A stretch of DNA of 14,806 bases from CAZWFW01 sp964633445 (GTDB lineage: Archaea; Undinarchaeota; CAZWFW01). Under the pieces are notes generated by a model, which did not search any database, was not told the DNA's origin, and saw nothing but the letters and a program-made list of their open reading frames with translations. Below are positions 1 through 7,204 of this stretch, in pieces. Both the position numbers and the translations under genes were made by a program. How positions within the stretch are numbered: position 1 is the first letter of the stretch; every line of letters starts with the position of its first letter. Location of the stretch: the NCBI GenBank assembly GCA_964633445.1, contig CAZWFW010000028.1:1-14806 (forward strand), given 5' to 3'.

Positions 1-95
1 CTTGTTCATTAGTTTATAAATCCGCAAATCGAAGAATGGGGATTTGGTGAGTTTGGCTAGTGGTGTTTCTAAGTTTCTAAGCAAAAATTATTAAA

Positions 96-185
96 ATGCA
101 ACAGTATAAAGTAGAAGTAGCTGTAATAATTGGCAGCAAATCAGATATTGATTTTGCTAAGGAAATCACTCCTAATTCACTATAG
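96..185 (+). pseudogene. purE-like N-terminal fragment (AIR carboxylase remnant)
   Basis: A 29-codon open frame starts at ATG 96 and ends at TAG 183. It contains VAVIIGSKSD at about residues 8-17, which resembles the N-terminal nucleotide-binding loop of PurE, N5-CAIR mutase/AIR carboxylase of purine synthesis, where the glycine-serine-x-serine-aspartate segment follows the first beta strand. Similarity stops at about residue 24 and a stop follows, whereas an intact PurE has about 130-160 residues or more. I read this as a truncated or decayed purE. A TATA-like tract (tttataaa, about 13-20) lies upstream, but I could not define other genes in 1-95 or 186-252. The match is short, so a chance resemblance is possible. 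Confidence 0.45.
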
Positions 186-252
186 AGAAATTTTGTAAAG
201 AGGAATTTATTTATGCAGTTACAGAAAGCTTTGAAGAGAAGGATTTCGAGGA

Positions 253-2211
253 CTAAATTATTACTTCGCTCTCCTCAATTTTTGTTAACCTTTCCCACTC
301 TTTCTTGACAGTTTCCTCAATCTTTCTTATATCCTCAGCACTCAAATGCTTAAATCTTCCCTGCAAAGCCAAATAATCCTTAACAGGCTTCAATTCTTTG
401 GGCTTATAGGTTATTCTTAACTTTCCATCTTCAATTTCATAGAGAACCCACATACCGCTTTCAACAGCGAGTTTAGCAACATCTATGGTTTTGCTTGAAG
501 GGAAACGCCAACCAGTTGGACAGGGGCAGTGAACATGTATATAGCTTGGCATTTTCTCCTTAGCTTTCTTTAATTTAACCTCATAATCGCGTAAGTGAGC
601 TATACTTGCTGTAGCGACATAAGGAATCTTGTGAGCAGCTGCAATAAAAGGCATGTCTTTCTTCCACTCCTTTTTACCTATACTAAGCTTGCCAGGTGGT
701 GAAGTAGTTGTCCAGGCACCATAAGGCGTAGCAGAGCTGCGCTGGATGCCTGTGTTATGAACAATAGCGCCATTTGCAATAAAATTATGCTCCTGCTCTA
801 CATGCAAATCATAAACTGGCATATAACCTACAAATCTTATTTCTTTTATGTGTTCAACTGTAACATCATCATTACTATCTGCAAAATAATTTCTTTGTTT
901 ACATCGAGAAGGATATTTTTCTAAGCTTTCTCTAGAAATCTTTTTTCTTTTACTAAATGCTATGTAATACCACTTGCAATCCTTTAATAAAGGCCTATAT
1001 ACGCACGTTTCCCCTTTTTTTCTTATTTGCTCATGTATTTTTCCAGATCTATAATTTAAAGTTAACAATAAAAGTTTTAGTTTTTCAAGCAGTCTTCTAC
1101 TTGCAGAAACAACTCTATAGCTTATACCATCTTTATCATAAACCCACCCATCAGCCCTCAGCAAACCTTCAACAAACATCTGTCTTTGGGCTAAAGGCAG
1201 ACTAAAAATCCAATTTGGAATGTCTTTCTCTCTGGAGTATCCATTGAAACCTAATGAGGATAAGAAGCTTGCTAATGGTTTTGAATAGTAATAAACATAA
1301 TAATCAGTTTCATAGTTATGTTCTATTCCAAAAATCTCCCTATTTAAATTAATTATGAGCTCCCTCTCCTCAGAGCCTTCTGGGAACGCAAAACCTACCT
1401 CCCCTTTATTAATCCTTACCCAACCATCACCTAGGAATAATCCTAGATATAAAGCTAGGTTTTTATTTGTTTTTTCTGGAAATTTAATTTTCTTTTTCCT
1501 TTTTCTATATGCCATATGTTTTCTCAAATCGTAGGAAAAACCTCCTCTAATTTCCCTTAAAATAACAATTTTGTCTCCAACTTTTAATTCGCATAACTTT
1601 TTCCACTTTAACTTACTTTTCTCTTGAACTAAGAAAGGATGGTTTGGCGTAGCTCTTATATAGCAACTTCCTGTAAAAACTTCATAAACTGGCCAAATAC
1701 CATTGAAGAGCACAGCCTTTACTCTTTGCTTAACTATTTTCTTTTCCTTTATATTTAAAGATAAAACAACATCTCCAGACTTTATTTTTTCAATTTCTTT
1801 TACACCTTTATCGGTAAATATCAATGTTCCTTCTGGCAAGCAATTCATATACGCCTCATTGTCAACGCAAATAAAACAAATTCTGTGCATTCTTTCAAAT
1901 GCACCAGATAATGCCTGCAAACCAATATCTACAGTACCTCCATCCCCAGCAATTGCCAAAACATTATAATTCTTACCAAGTTTTTTTAAAGCAACCTCTA
2001 TGCCTGAAGCGACAGAAGCAGCATTTTCAAACAAACTATGAATATATGGTACACGCCAAGCTGTATGGGGATAATCGGTAGATACTATCTCTAAGCAACC
2101 TGTAGCGTTGACAACTATCGTATTCTTGCCAAAAACTTCTAATGCCTTTCTAACAGCTAACGGTAATGCACAACCAGCACATGCTGAATGACCTGGGGTG
2201 AATAAGCTCAT
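253..2211 (-). CDS. porB: Pyruvate:ferredoxin oxidoreductase beta subunit (PorB), intein-containing precursor
   Basis: This is the TPP-binding beta subunit of 2-oxoacid:ferredoxin oxidoreductase, which with the alpha, gamma and delta subunits interconverts pyruvate plus CoA and acetyl-CoA plus CO2 using ferredoxin. The 652-residue precursor is extein 1-123, intein 124-486 and extein 487-652, so the spliced product is 289 residues, normal for PorB. Visible signatures are C11-x2-C14 and C39 near the N-terminus with C562 or C564 near the end (expected proximal 4Fe-4S ligands), GDGG at 89-92 and DNEAYMN/TG at 117-123 plus 487-488, the Mg-TPP loop. Pyruvate specificity is the best guess; other 2-oxoacid enzymes share these motifs. 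The ATG at 2209-2211 gives the usual MSxFxPGH-type start. No intact porA lies directly upstream, so this is an orphan subunit gene within the window. Activity depends on intein removal. Confidence 0.93.
   Translation of the reverse strand: MSLFTPGHSACAGCALPLAVRKALEVFGKNTIVVNATGCLEIVSTDYPHTAWRVPYIHSLFENAASVASGIEVALKKLGKNYNVLAIAGDGGTVDIGLQALSGAFERMHRICFICVDNEAYMNCLPEGTLIFTDKGVKEIEKIKSGDVVLSLNIKEKKIVKQRVKAVLFNGIWPVYEVFTGSCYIRATPNHPFLVQEKSKLKWKKLCELKVGDKIVILREIRGGFSYDLRKHMAYRKRKKKIKFPEKTNKNLALYLGLFLGDGWVRINKGEVGFAFPEGSEERELIINLNREIFGIEHNYETDYYVYYYSKPLASFLSSLGFNGYSREKDIPNWIFSLPLAQRQMFVEGLLRADGWVYDKDGISYRVVSASRRLLEKLKLLLLTLNYRSGKIHEQIRKKGETCVYRPLLKDCKWYYIAFSKRKKISRESLEKYPSRCKQRNYFADSNDDVTVEHIKEIRFVGYMPVYDLHVEQEHNFIANGAIVHNTGIQRSSATPYGAWTTTSPPGKLSIGKKEWKKDMPFIAAAHKIPYVATASIAHLRDYEVKLKKAKEKMPSYIHVHCPCPTGWRFPSSKTIDVAKLAVESGMWVLYEIEDGKLRITYKPKELKPVKDYLALQGRFKHLSAEDIRKIEETVKKEWERLTKIEESEVII
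754..1842 (-). mobile_element. PorB intein with LAGLIDADG homing endonuclease
   Basis: This is a 363-residue in-frame insertion. It begins with Cys1 in CLPEGTLIFTDKG (block A), has ATPNHPFLV with the block B TxxH at about residues 65-68, and ends YDLHVEQEHNFIANGAIVHN (blocks F and G) with penultimate His and terminal Asn. The +1 extein residue is Thr, so the splice is a standard class 1 Cys...HN/Thr type. The endonuclease domain has both dodecapeptide motifs, LGLFLGDGW (about 133-141) and EGLLRADGW (about 225-233), each keeping its catalytic Asp, so it may still be active. The insertion lies between N123 and T487 of PorB, inside the Mg-TPP loop; removing it restores DNEAYMNTGIQRSS. Such sites in the most conserved part of a host protein are typical of inteins. 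Confidence 0.95.
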
Positions 2212-2237
2212 AGAAATATTGTAGTCAATATTAAATA

Positions 2238-2560
2238 TTAAACTTTAGCTGCATAGAACTTAGCGATTTCCAGAACCCAATCATTTTCTAAACCCTCTCA
2301 GCCGTATATTGCTTTAATCAGCACAATTATTGCGAGAGTCACAACAAATAGTGAGAGCCAAATTTCTAACCTCACGGCTTTGTCTCCAAAGACATTAAGC
2401 TGCCTATTCGGACTCAATTATTGAGCCAACAATTACCGTTACAGCAGGAAGAAATGGTACATCGCCTCGAGACCAGAAAACAATCGCTACTACGATTGAC
2501 GTGAAAATAGTTGTAAACCAACAATAAGTTAAAAGACTGCTTATTCGAAAGATTTATATA
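2238..2560 (-). pseudogene. Decayed membrane-protein reading frame(s), family unknown
   Basis: This stretch of over 300 bases between porB and gar1 has no intact gene. On the minus strand three adjacent pieces read like protein. From about 2560 down to about 2420 there is a frame without a start codon containing TTIFTSIVVAIVFW then RGDVPFLPAVTVIVGSII, ending at TAG. In another frame, about 2415-2298, NVFGDKAVRLEIW is followed by LFVVTLAIIVLIKAIYG and a TGA. In the same frame, 2297-2238 reads EGLENDWVLEIAKFYAAKV and then TAA. One frameshift and one in-frame stop would join them into a roughly 100-residue protein with two or more hydrophobic helices. The last piece could instead be the tail of a lost upstream gene such as porA; I could not confirm that. 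A sequence error could mimic decay. Confidence 0.35.
2551..2560 (+). promoter_or_regulatory. TATA-box promoter of gar1-tfb
   Basis: The sequence gatttatata (TATA core 2553-2560), preceded by purine-rich gaaa that can serve as a BRE, is an archaeal promoter. With normal TATA-to-start spacing, transcription would begin near 2580-2585. That is downstream of the first ATG (2571) and just upstream of the second (2595). Confidence 0.6.
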
Positions 2561-2594
2561 TAGGTTTAAAATGGTTTATTTAAATCTTAAAGAG

Positions 2595-2813
2595 ATGAAA
2601 AAGATTGGCAAAATATTATTTGTGAAAGAAAATAAGGCGGTTGCCAAATTGAGCAGACCAGTAAAGCTTGGTTTAGCAGTTTATTCGAAAAATAAGGTGG
2701 TTGGTAAAATTGTTGATGTATTTGGACCAGTTAGCGCACCTTATGCTGAAATAAGGTTAGATGATAAAATCGGATTAGGAAAAAATGGTAAAGAAGAAAT
2801 CTATGCGTACTGA
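2595..2813 (+). CDS. gar1: H/ACA ribonucleoprotein subunit Gar1
   Basis: Gar1 is a small beta-barrel protein of the H/ACA RNP; it binds the pseudouridine synthase Cbf5 and aids substrate release during RNA-guided pseudouridylation of rRNA. The family pattern is clear: KKIGKILFV at the start, VKLGLAVY in the middle, and KVVGKIVDVFGPVSAPYAEI, the GKVxDVFGPVxxPYxxV signature. From ATG 2595 the product is 72 residues; an upstream in-frame ATG at 2571 would give 80. I prefer 2595 because the TATA box at 2553-2560 places the transcript start downstream of 2571 and because the family usually starts close to the KIGK strand. The 3' end overlaps tfb by 29 bp, so the two are co-transcribed, an arrangement common in archaea. 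Confidence 0.9.
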   Translation: MKKIGKILFVKENKAVAKLSRPVKLGLAVYSKNKVVGKIVDVFGPVSAPYAEIRLDDKIGLGKNGKEEIYAY

Positions 2814-3744
2814 CGTTTGTCCTGAATGTGGATCAACAGAAATAGTTGTAGATGAGAGGCATGGTGAGACCATTTGCGCAAAATGTGGTTTGGTTATTGA
2901 TGAGAAGTTAGTAGATACTGGGCAAGAGTGGCGTGCCTTCGATCATGATCAAAGAATGAAGAGAGAACGAGTAGGTGCAAGCTTAACATATATGAGGCAT
3001 GATAAGGGGTTAAGCACATTGATTGGAAGAAGTGGTTATGCTGAGTTGTATAAATTTGAGCCAGAGAAAAGAAAGCAGATAATAAAGCTGAGAAGGTGGC
3101 ATAAGCAAATTTTATCAGCAACAGAAAGAAATTTGAGGTTTGCATTATCCGAGTTAGATAGGATTGCCAGCTATTTGGATTTGCCAAGGAATATTAGGGA
3201 AGAGGCTGCAATGATTTACAGGAAGGCCGTTGAGAAAGGTTTGGTTAGAGGCAGAAGCATGGAAAGTGTAGTCGCAGCAGCGATATACGCTGCATGTCGC
3301 CAGCATGATGCTCCTAGAACTTTAGATGAAATTGCTGAAGCATCGGGAATTAAAAAACGTGAGATTGGAAGAACATATAGATTTCTAACTAAAGAATTAG
3401 GGTTAAAGTTACTACCAACCAGCCCCATAGACTATGTACCAAGATTTGCAAGTGCTTTAGGATTGAGCGGTGAGGTGCAAGCAAAGGCTATTCAAATATT
3501 AAAGGAAGCTATGAAAAAAGAGCTAACCGCAGGAAGGGGTCCTACTGGTGTGGCTGCCGCAGCTATATATATAGCTGCAACTTTATGTGGTGAAAGAAGA
3601 ACACAAAGGGAAATTGCAGAAATAACAAGAGTCACAGAGGTGACCATAAGGAATAGATACAAGGAACTTATAGAGAAGTTGGGATTAGAGGTGGAGGAGG
3701 AAGGCGAAAAAACCGAGAGAAAAGGAGTTGATATTCTCCATTAA
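2785..3744 (+). CDS. tfb: Transcription initiation factor TFB (TFIIB homologue)
   Basis: TFB recruits RNA polymerase to TBP-bound archaeal promoters and contacts the BRE. The 319-residue product has the N-terminal zinc ribbon C12-x2-C15 and C31-x2-C34, a B-reader/linker segment at about 47-81 (GQEWRAFDHDQ to LIG), and two cyclin-fold repeats at about 115-210 and 215-302. These contain the paired SVVAAAIYAACR and GVAAAAIYIAA helices and the recognition helix TRVTEVTIRNRYKEL. Length and domains are complete. ATG 2785 follows an AGGA at 2777-2780 by a few bases; ATG 2803 is an alternative start that removes six residues and leaves the zinc ribbon intact. It overlaps gar1, so it likely uses the promoter at 2551-2560. 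Confidence 0.96.
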   Translation: MVKKKSMRTDVCPECGSTEIVVDERHGETICAKCGLVIDEKLVDTGQEWRAFDHDQRMKRERVGASLTYMRHDKGLSTLIGRSGYAELYKFEPEKRKQIIKLRRWHKQILSATERNLRFALSELDRIASYLDLPRNIREEAAMIYRKAVEKGLVRGRSMESVVAAAIYAACRQHDAPRTLDEIAEASGIKKREIGRTYRFLTKELGLKLLPTSPIDYVPRFASALGLSGEVQAKAIQILKEAMKKELTAGRGPTGVAAAAIYIAATLCGERRTQREIAEITRVTEVTIRNRYKELIEKLGLEVEEEGEKTERKGVDILH

Positions 3745-3843
3745 GATTCTTACTTATAGTTTGCCAAACCCACTATTCATTGTGTATAATCATCATCCTC
3801 TTTTAGTTTATCCTAAATAAAAACCGTGAACTTTCTTAGTGAC

Positions 3844-3900
3844 GTTATATAAGCAAATTTTATAAATTTTATAAACATGAAACATAGTAATATTTATATT
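3844..3900 (+). promoter_or_regulatory. Promoter region of ftsZ-secE-bpsA with several TATA-like boxes
   Basis: The gap between tfb and ftsZ (3745-3939) holds no ORF. It has several TATA-like cores: ttatataa at 3845-3852, two closely spaced ttttataaa-type boxes at about 3858-3874, and a tatttatattta tract from 3891. I cannot tell which is used. The most distal box would leave a leader of about 60-70 nt and the last a leader of about 20 nt. Confidence 0.45.
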
Positions 3901-3928
3901 TATTTTGTATAAGATTTCTTAAGCAAAA

Positions 3929-3934
3929 AGGTGA
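3929..3934 (+). promoter_or_regulatory. Shine-Dalgarno site deciding the ftsZ start
   Basis: AGGTGA matches six bases of the archaeal 16S anti-SD (complement of GGAGGTGAT) and stands five bases before ATG 3940. The upstream GTG at 3931 lies inside this site, so it is unlikely to be the start. Confidence 0.7.
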
Positions 3935-3939
3935 GAGAG

Positions 3940-5004
3940 ATGCAGCAAGCTAAAAAAATTACATATGCATCGGATGAGGAATTAGAGGAATTACTTAAAA
4001 GGAGAACTACTACAATAAAGGTTGTTGGTGCAGGAGGGGCTGGTAATAATACGTTAAATAGGCTTGCAGAGGTTGGTATTGAGGGTGCTGAGACAATAGC
4101 AGTAAATACTGATGCTCAAGATCTGCTTTATACAAATGCTGGTAAAAAAATATTAATAGGCAGGGAAATTACTGGAGGATTGGGTGCTGGTTCAGACCCA
4201 AAAATTGGGGAAGAAGCCGCGAAGGAAAGTGAAGCTGATATAAAGGAGGCTTTGCAAGGGGCAGATATGGTTTTCATTACTTGCGGTTTAGGAGGGGGCA
4301 CAGGTACTGGTTCAGCTCCAATAATTGCTGAGATTGCTAAGAAGCTTAAAGCCTTAACAATTTCAGTAGTGACCTTGCCATTTTCTGTGGAAGGTACATT
4401 CAGATATGAAAATGCTATGTATGGGTTAGAAAAGCTTAGAGATGCTAGCGATACAGTAATTGTTATTCCAAACGATAAATTGTTAAATATTGTTCCAGAG
4501 TTACCATTAAACGCTGCATTTAAAGTTGCTGATGAAATTTTAGTAAATGCCGTTAAGGGAATAACAGAGCTGGTAACTAAACCTAGTTTGGTTAACTTAG
4601 ACTTTGCAGATGTAAAAGCGATTATGAAAGAGGGAGGTACAGCGATGATTGGGCTAGGAGAATCCGATGCTGACAACAAGGCGATGGATGCCGTTGAAAA
4701 GGCACTAAATAACCCCTTACTTGATGTTGATATCACTGGTGCAAGGGGTGCTTTAATTAATATCGTAGGTGGGCCAGATTTAACATTGGAGGAAGCAAAG
4801 GTTGCTATGGAGGCTGTGTCTGATAGACTTGATGCAGATGCAAAAATTATTTGGGGCGCAAGGATTGATAAGGAATTGCAAAATTTACTTAGGGTATTAG
4901 TAGTAGTTACAGGATTAAAACCGCATACTCAAATCCTAGGGTCGAGGGAATCCGAATCAAAGGAAGAGATAGAGAAAGAGCTAGGAATCGAATTTGTTGG
5001 ATAA
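3940..5004 (+). CDS. ftsZ: Cell division GTPase FtsZ
   Basis: This tubulin-family GTPase polymerises into the division ring. The frame has VGAGGAGNNTLNRL and the tubulin signature GGGTGTG (residues 118-124 from ATG 3940), then NDKLL, NLDFADVKAIM (T7 synergy loop region) and the C-terminal domain with GARGALINIVGG. From ATG 3940 the product is 354 residues, a normal archaeal FtsZ length, with a short acidic C-terminal tail (SKEEIEKELGIEFVG). It is closer to the FtsZ1 type than to CetZ, which lacks this exact set of motifs. Its last 8 bp overlap secE, so ftsZ, secE and bpsA appear to form one operon. Confidence 0.97.
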   Translation: MQQAKKITYASDEELEELLKRRTTTIKVVGAGGAGNNTLNRLAEVGIEGAETIAVNTDAQDLLYTNAGKKILIGREITGGLGAGSDPKIGEEAAKESEADIKEALQGADMVFITCGLGGGTGTGSAPIIAEIAKKLKALTISVVTLPFSVEGTFRYENAMYGLEKLRDASDTVIVIPNDKLLNIVPELPLNAAFKVADEILVNAVKGITELVTKPSLVNLDFADVKAIMKEGGTAMIGLGESDADNKAMDAVEKALNNPLLDVDITGARGALINIVGGPDLTLEEAKVAMEAVSDRLDADAKIIWGARIDKELQNLLRVLVVVTGLKPHTQILGSRESESKEEIEKELGIEFVG

Positions 5005-5158
5005 AAAGAAAATAAGGGAATATATAAGAGTGCTGAAAGTAGCTAGGAGACCTAGTACTAAGGAGTTTCTAGCTATTCTAAAAATTGTTGCAATAGGTAC
5101 AATACTAATAGGATCTATAGGGCTGATCATTACAATAATCTCAACACTACTAGCATGA
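4997..5158 (+). CDS. secE: Protein translocase subunit SecE (Sec61-gamma homologue)
   Basis: This 53-residue protein is the gamma/SecE subunit of the SecYEbeta channel and clamps the two halves of SecY. It has a basic amphipathic helix (REYIRVLKVARRPSTKEF, about residues 7-24) followed by one hydrophobic transmembrane helix at about 27-52 (LKIVAIGTILIG to STLLA), the standard archaeal SecE layout. There is no ATG in the frame. TTG 4997 is the only start that keeps the whole amphipathic helix, and it overlaps the end of ftsZ by 8 bp, which suggests translational coupling. A GTG at codon 13 would cut into the helix. The stop overlaps the bpsA start as ATGA. In many euryarchaea nusG follows secE; here it does not. 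Confidence 0.85.
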   Translation: MDKKKIREYIRVLKVARRPSTKEFLAILKIVAIGTILIGSIGLIITIISTLLA

Positions 5159-6168
5159 GCCTTGAGGAGAAATACAAGCAAGATATATTACTGTTTTTGA
5201 AAGAAAAGCCGAGGGGATTTTGGGAACTTTCTGGCATATGCGAAGTTCCTTTTAATGACTATGTTAAAATTGTAAACGAATTTCTAAGGAATGGTTACAT
5301 TGCTATAGACTCCTCAAAAAACTTAATTATTACCGAAAAAGGTAAGGAACTTATTAAGGATTTAGATTTAAGAGATTTCAAATGCAAAGCCTGTAAGGGT
5401 AGAGGGTTTCTAGTATTTAAGGAAATTGACGAAGTATTTAAAGAAATCGCTAAAGATAGGCCTAAACCCATCGGCGAATTTGATCAGGGGTATCAAACAA
5501 CAGATAGTAATCTAGCAAGATTGGCATTTATGTACAACCATGGTGACGTCAAAGGCAAAAACATCCTTGTACTTGGTGATGATGATTTGATGAGTATTTG
5601 CCTAGCCTTAGCAAAAGCAAAGCACATCGTTGTTGTGGATATCGATAGGAGATTGGTAAATTTCATTGATGAAAAAGCAAAGGAATATGGTTTGGATATT
5701 GAAACCTTAGAGCTTGATTTAAAAAACCCTTTACCTAATGATTTTATTGAAAGATTTGATGTTTTTGTAACAGACCCTCTGGAAACTATAACTGGATTTA
5801 GAATAATGGTTGCTAGGGGAATTGCGGCAGTAAAAATCGGTTCAGCAGGTTACTTTGGTTTAACTCTAATTGATTGCGGTTTAAAGGATTGGCTTTCCTT
5901 TGAAAAAATGATACTTGATTGCAACGCAACCATAGTATCTGCAATTCCATCTTTTAGCTATTATGAGGTTTGGGAGTATATTAAGGATAGAGGAGAGCAT
6001 TACAAACTTAGTGATGAGGAAAAGCTATTTATTGCGCAGAGAGTCGAGCAATCGTGGCTATCCATACCTAAGGAATTAAGGCAATTAACAAACAAGCCAT
6101 GGTACACATCAACTTTTTTCAGAATTGTTAAAGTTGGGAAATTTAACTGGAATGAAGGTCTAACGTAG
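5155..6168 (+). CDS. bpsA: N4-bis(aminopropyl)spermidine synthase (branched-chain polyamine synthase, BpsA)
   Basis: BpsA transfers aminopropyl groups from decarboxylated S-adenosylmethionine to spermidine to make N4-branched polyamines, which stabilise nucleic acids at high temperature. The 337-residue frame has an N-terminal winged-helix-like region (about 1-70), a C77-x2-C80 pair in KCKACKGRGF, the family motif EFDQGYQTTDSN at 108-119, the Rossmann-type loop ILVLGDDDLMS at 137-147 with the acidic GDDD stretch, VVVDIDRR at 159-166, and TDPLET at 206-211. Length agrees with the Thermococcus family. The start overlaps the secE stop (ATGA). Its place in the ftsZ-secE operon is unusual but all three are housekeeping genes. 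Function is assigned by family. Confidence 0.87.
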   Translation: MSLEEKYKQDILLFLKEKPRGFWELSGICEVPFNDYVKIVNEFLRNGYIAIDSSKNLIITEKGKELIKDLDLRDFKCKACKGRGFLVFKEIDEVFKEIAKDRPKPIGEFDQGYQTTDSNLARLAFMYNHGDVKGKNILVLGDDDLMSICLALAKAKHIVVVDIDRRLVNFIDEKAKEYGLDIETLELDLKNPLPNDFIERFDVFVTDPLETITGFRIMVARGIAAVKIGSAGYFGLTLIDCGLKDWLSFEKMILDCNATIVSAIPSFSYYEVWEYIKDRGEHYKLSDEEKLFIAQRVEQSWLSIPKELRQLTNKPWYTSTFFRIVKVGKFNWNEGLT

Positions 6169-6183
6169 GTTACTTCTTAAAAA

Positions 6184-7164
6184 ATGAGAATAAAATACTA
6201 TGCAAAACTGAGGGGTGGTATAAAAACTCATGTAGAGTATCTTCTGAATCATTTCAATGCAACACTCGTAACTTCTGAAGTGGTATTGGATTTTTACGAT
6301 GGGACTTATAGCATAAGCAGAGGTATGAGATTGCTGAAAAAGGAGATGCAAAGCTGTGATATTTTTCATATACATCATGCAGCTAATTCTCTTGAATTAT
6401 TCATTCCTTTTATAGTGAAAGGTATGAATGAAAGCCCAGTAATAATAAATACCTTTCACACTCCAACAGGGGAATGTATGCTTTCGATAGTTCCGAATAC
6501 CTATATGAAATTAATAGCCAAACTCTATAAAAGCGTTTCCAGCAAGTTTATTGTTACTGGGATCAGGCAAAAAGAAGTGATTGAAGATATTGTAGGTGAT
6601 AACCTTGTAGTCATCCCAAACGGTGTGGATACGGAAAAATTTAAAAAGAAAAAAACAAGGAGGTTTTTTAAGGATTTTACCGTTGGATACCTAGGAAGAC
6701 TGCACATGGAAAAGAACGTTCTCTCCTTGATTAAGGCATGCAAAAGAGCTGAAGTGAACTTGGTAATTGCAGGTAAGGGGATACAGTATAAGAAAATTAA
6801 AAAAATGGAAAACGAAAGATTGAAGGTTTTAGGATTTGTTAGAGATCCCGTGGAGTTCTATAATGCAATAGATGTTTTTGCTTCACCATCGTACTTAGAG
6901 GGACATCCCTATACAGTTCTAGAGGCAATGAGCTGTGAAAAACCAATAATAGTTTCAAATTTTGGAGGCGAGGAGAATGTTTTAAAGAACTGCGGAATTG
7001 TATGTGGAACAAAGGTTATGGATATTCTTGAAGCGATAAAGGAGATTGAAAAAGAAGATTTGGAGAAACTAGGAAAGAATGCGAGAAAGCTTGTTGAGGA
7101 AAAATATAACTTGAAGGATCAGATCAGGAAACTCGAGGAGCTTTATAGATCTGTTTTTGGATAA
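6184..7164 (+). CDS. Glycosyltransferase, GT4 family (GT-B fold)
   Basis: A 326-residue nucleotide-sugar glycosyltransferase of the GT4 (group 1) type. N-terminal domain: RGGIKTHVEYLL at 10-21, the acceptor-side glycine loop, and FHIHHA at 61-66. C-terminal donor domain: VIPNGVDTEKF at 143-153, VGYLGRLHMEKN at 167-178, VIAGKG, and the EX7E motif with E239 and E247 in YLEGHPYTVLEAM. The protein starts very near the glycine loop, so its first strand is short. It sits 15 bp after bpsA and may share its transcript. Acceptor and sugar are unknown. A role in N-glycosylation of surface proteins is possible given the sequon-rich cluster downstream, but nothing here proves the link. Confidence 0.88.
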   Translation: MRIKYYAKLRGGIKTHVEYLLNHFNATLVTSEVVLDFYDGTYSISRGMRLLKKEMQSCDIFHIHHAANSLELFIPFIVKGMNESPVIINTFHTPTGECMLSIVPNTYMKLIAKLYKSVSSKFIVTGIRQKEVIEDIVGDNLVVIPNGVDTEKFKKKKTRRFFKDFTVGYLGRLHMEKNVLSLIKACKRAEVNLVIAGKGIQYKKIKKMENERLKVLGFVRDPVEFYNAIDVFASPSYLEGHPYTVLEAMSCEKPIIVSNFGGEENVLKNCGIVCGTKVMDILEAIKEIEKEDLEKLGKNARKLVEEKYNLKDQIRKLEELYRSVFG

Positions 7165-7204
7165 TTCTTAGATTTTAAGAGCAAAATGAATGAATTCTCT
7201 GGTA

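Noticed and set aside
186..252. Frame reading FCKEEFIYAVTESFEEK up to a stop at about 257 as a gene tail
   Set aside because: It has no start, overlaps the end of porB and matches no family I know; too short to support.
957..2081. Plus-strand open frames inside porB and its intein
   Set aside because: They oppose a continuous, motif-complete gene and have no recognisable domains.
2298..2300. In-frame TGA in the minus-strand membrane remnant as selenocysteine
   Set aside because: No SECIS-like element or selenoprotein homology is visible and the same region also has a frameshift.
4128..4736. 202-codon open frame antisense to ftsZ
   Set aside because: ftsZ is unmistakable on the plus strand; the antisense frame is Ser/Ile-rich shadow sequence without motifs.
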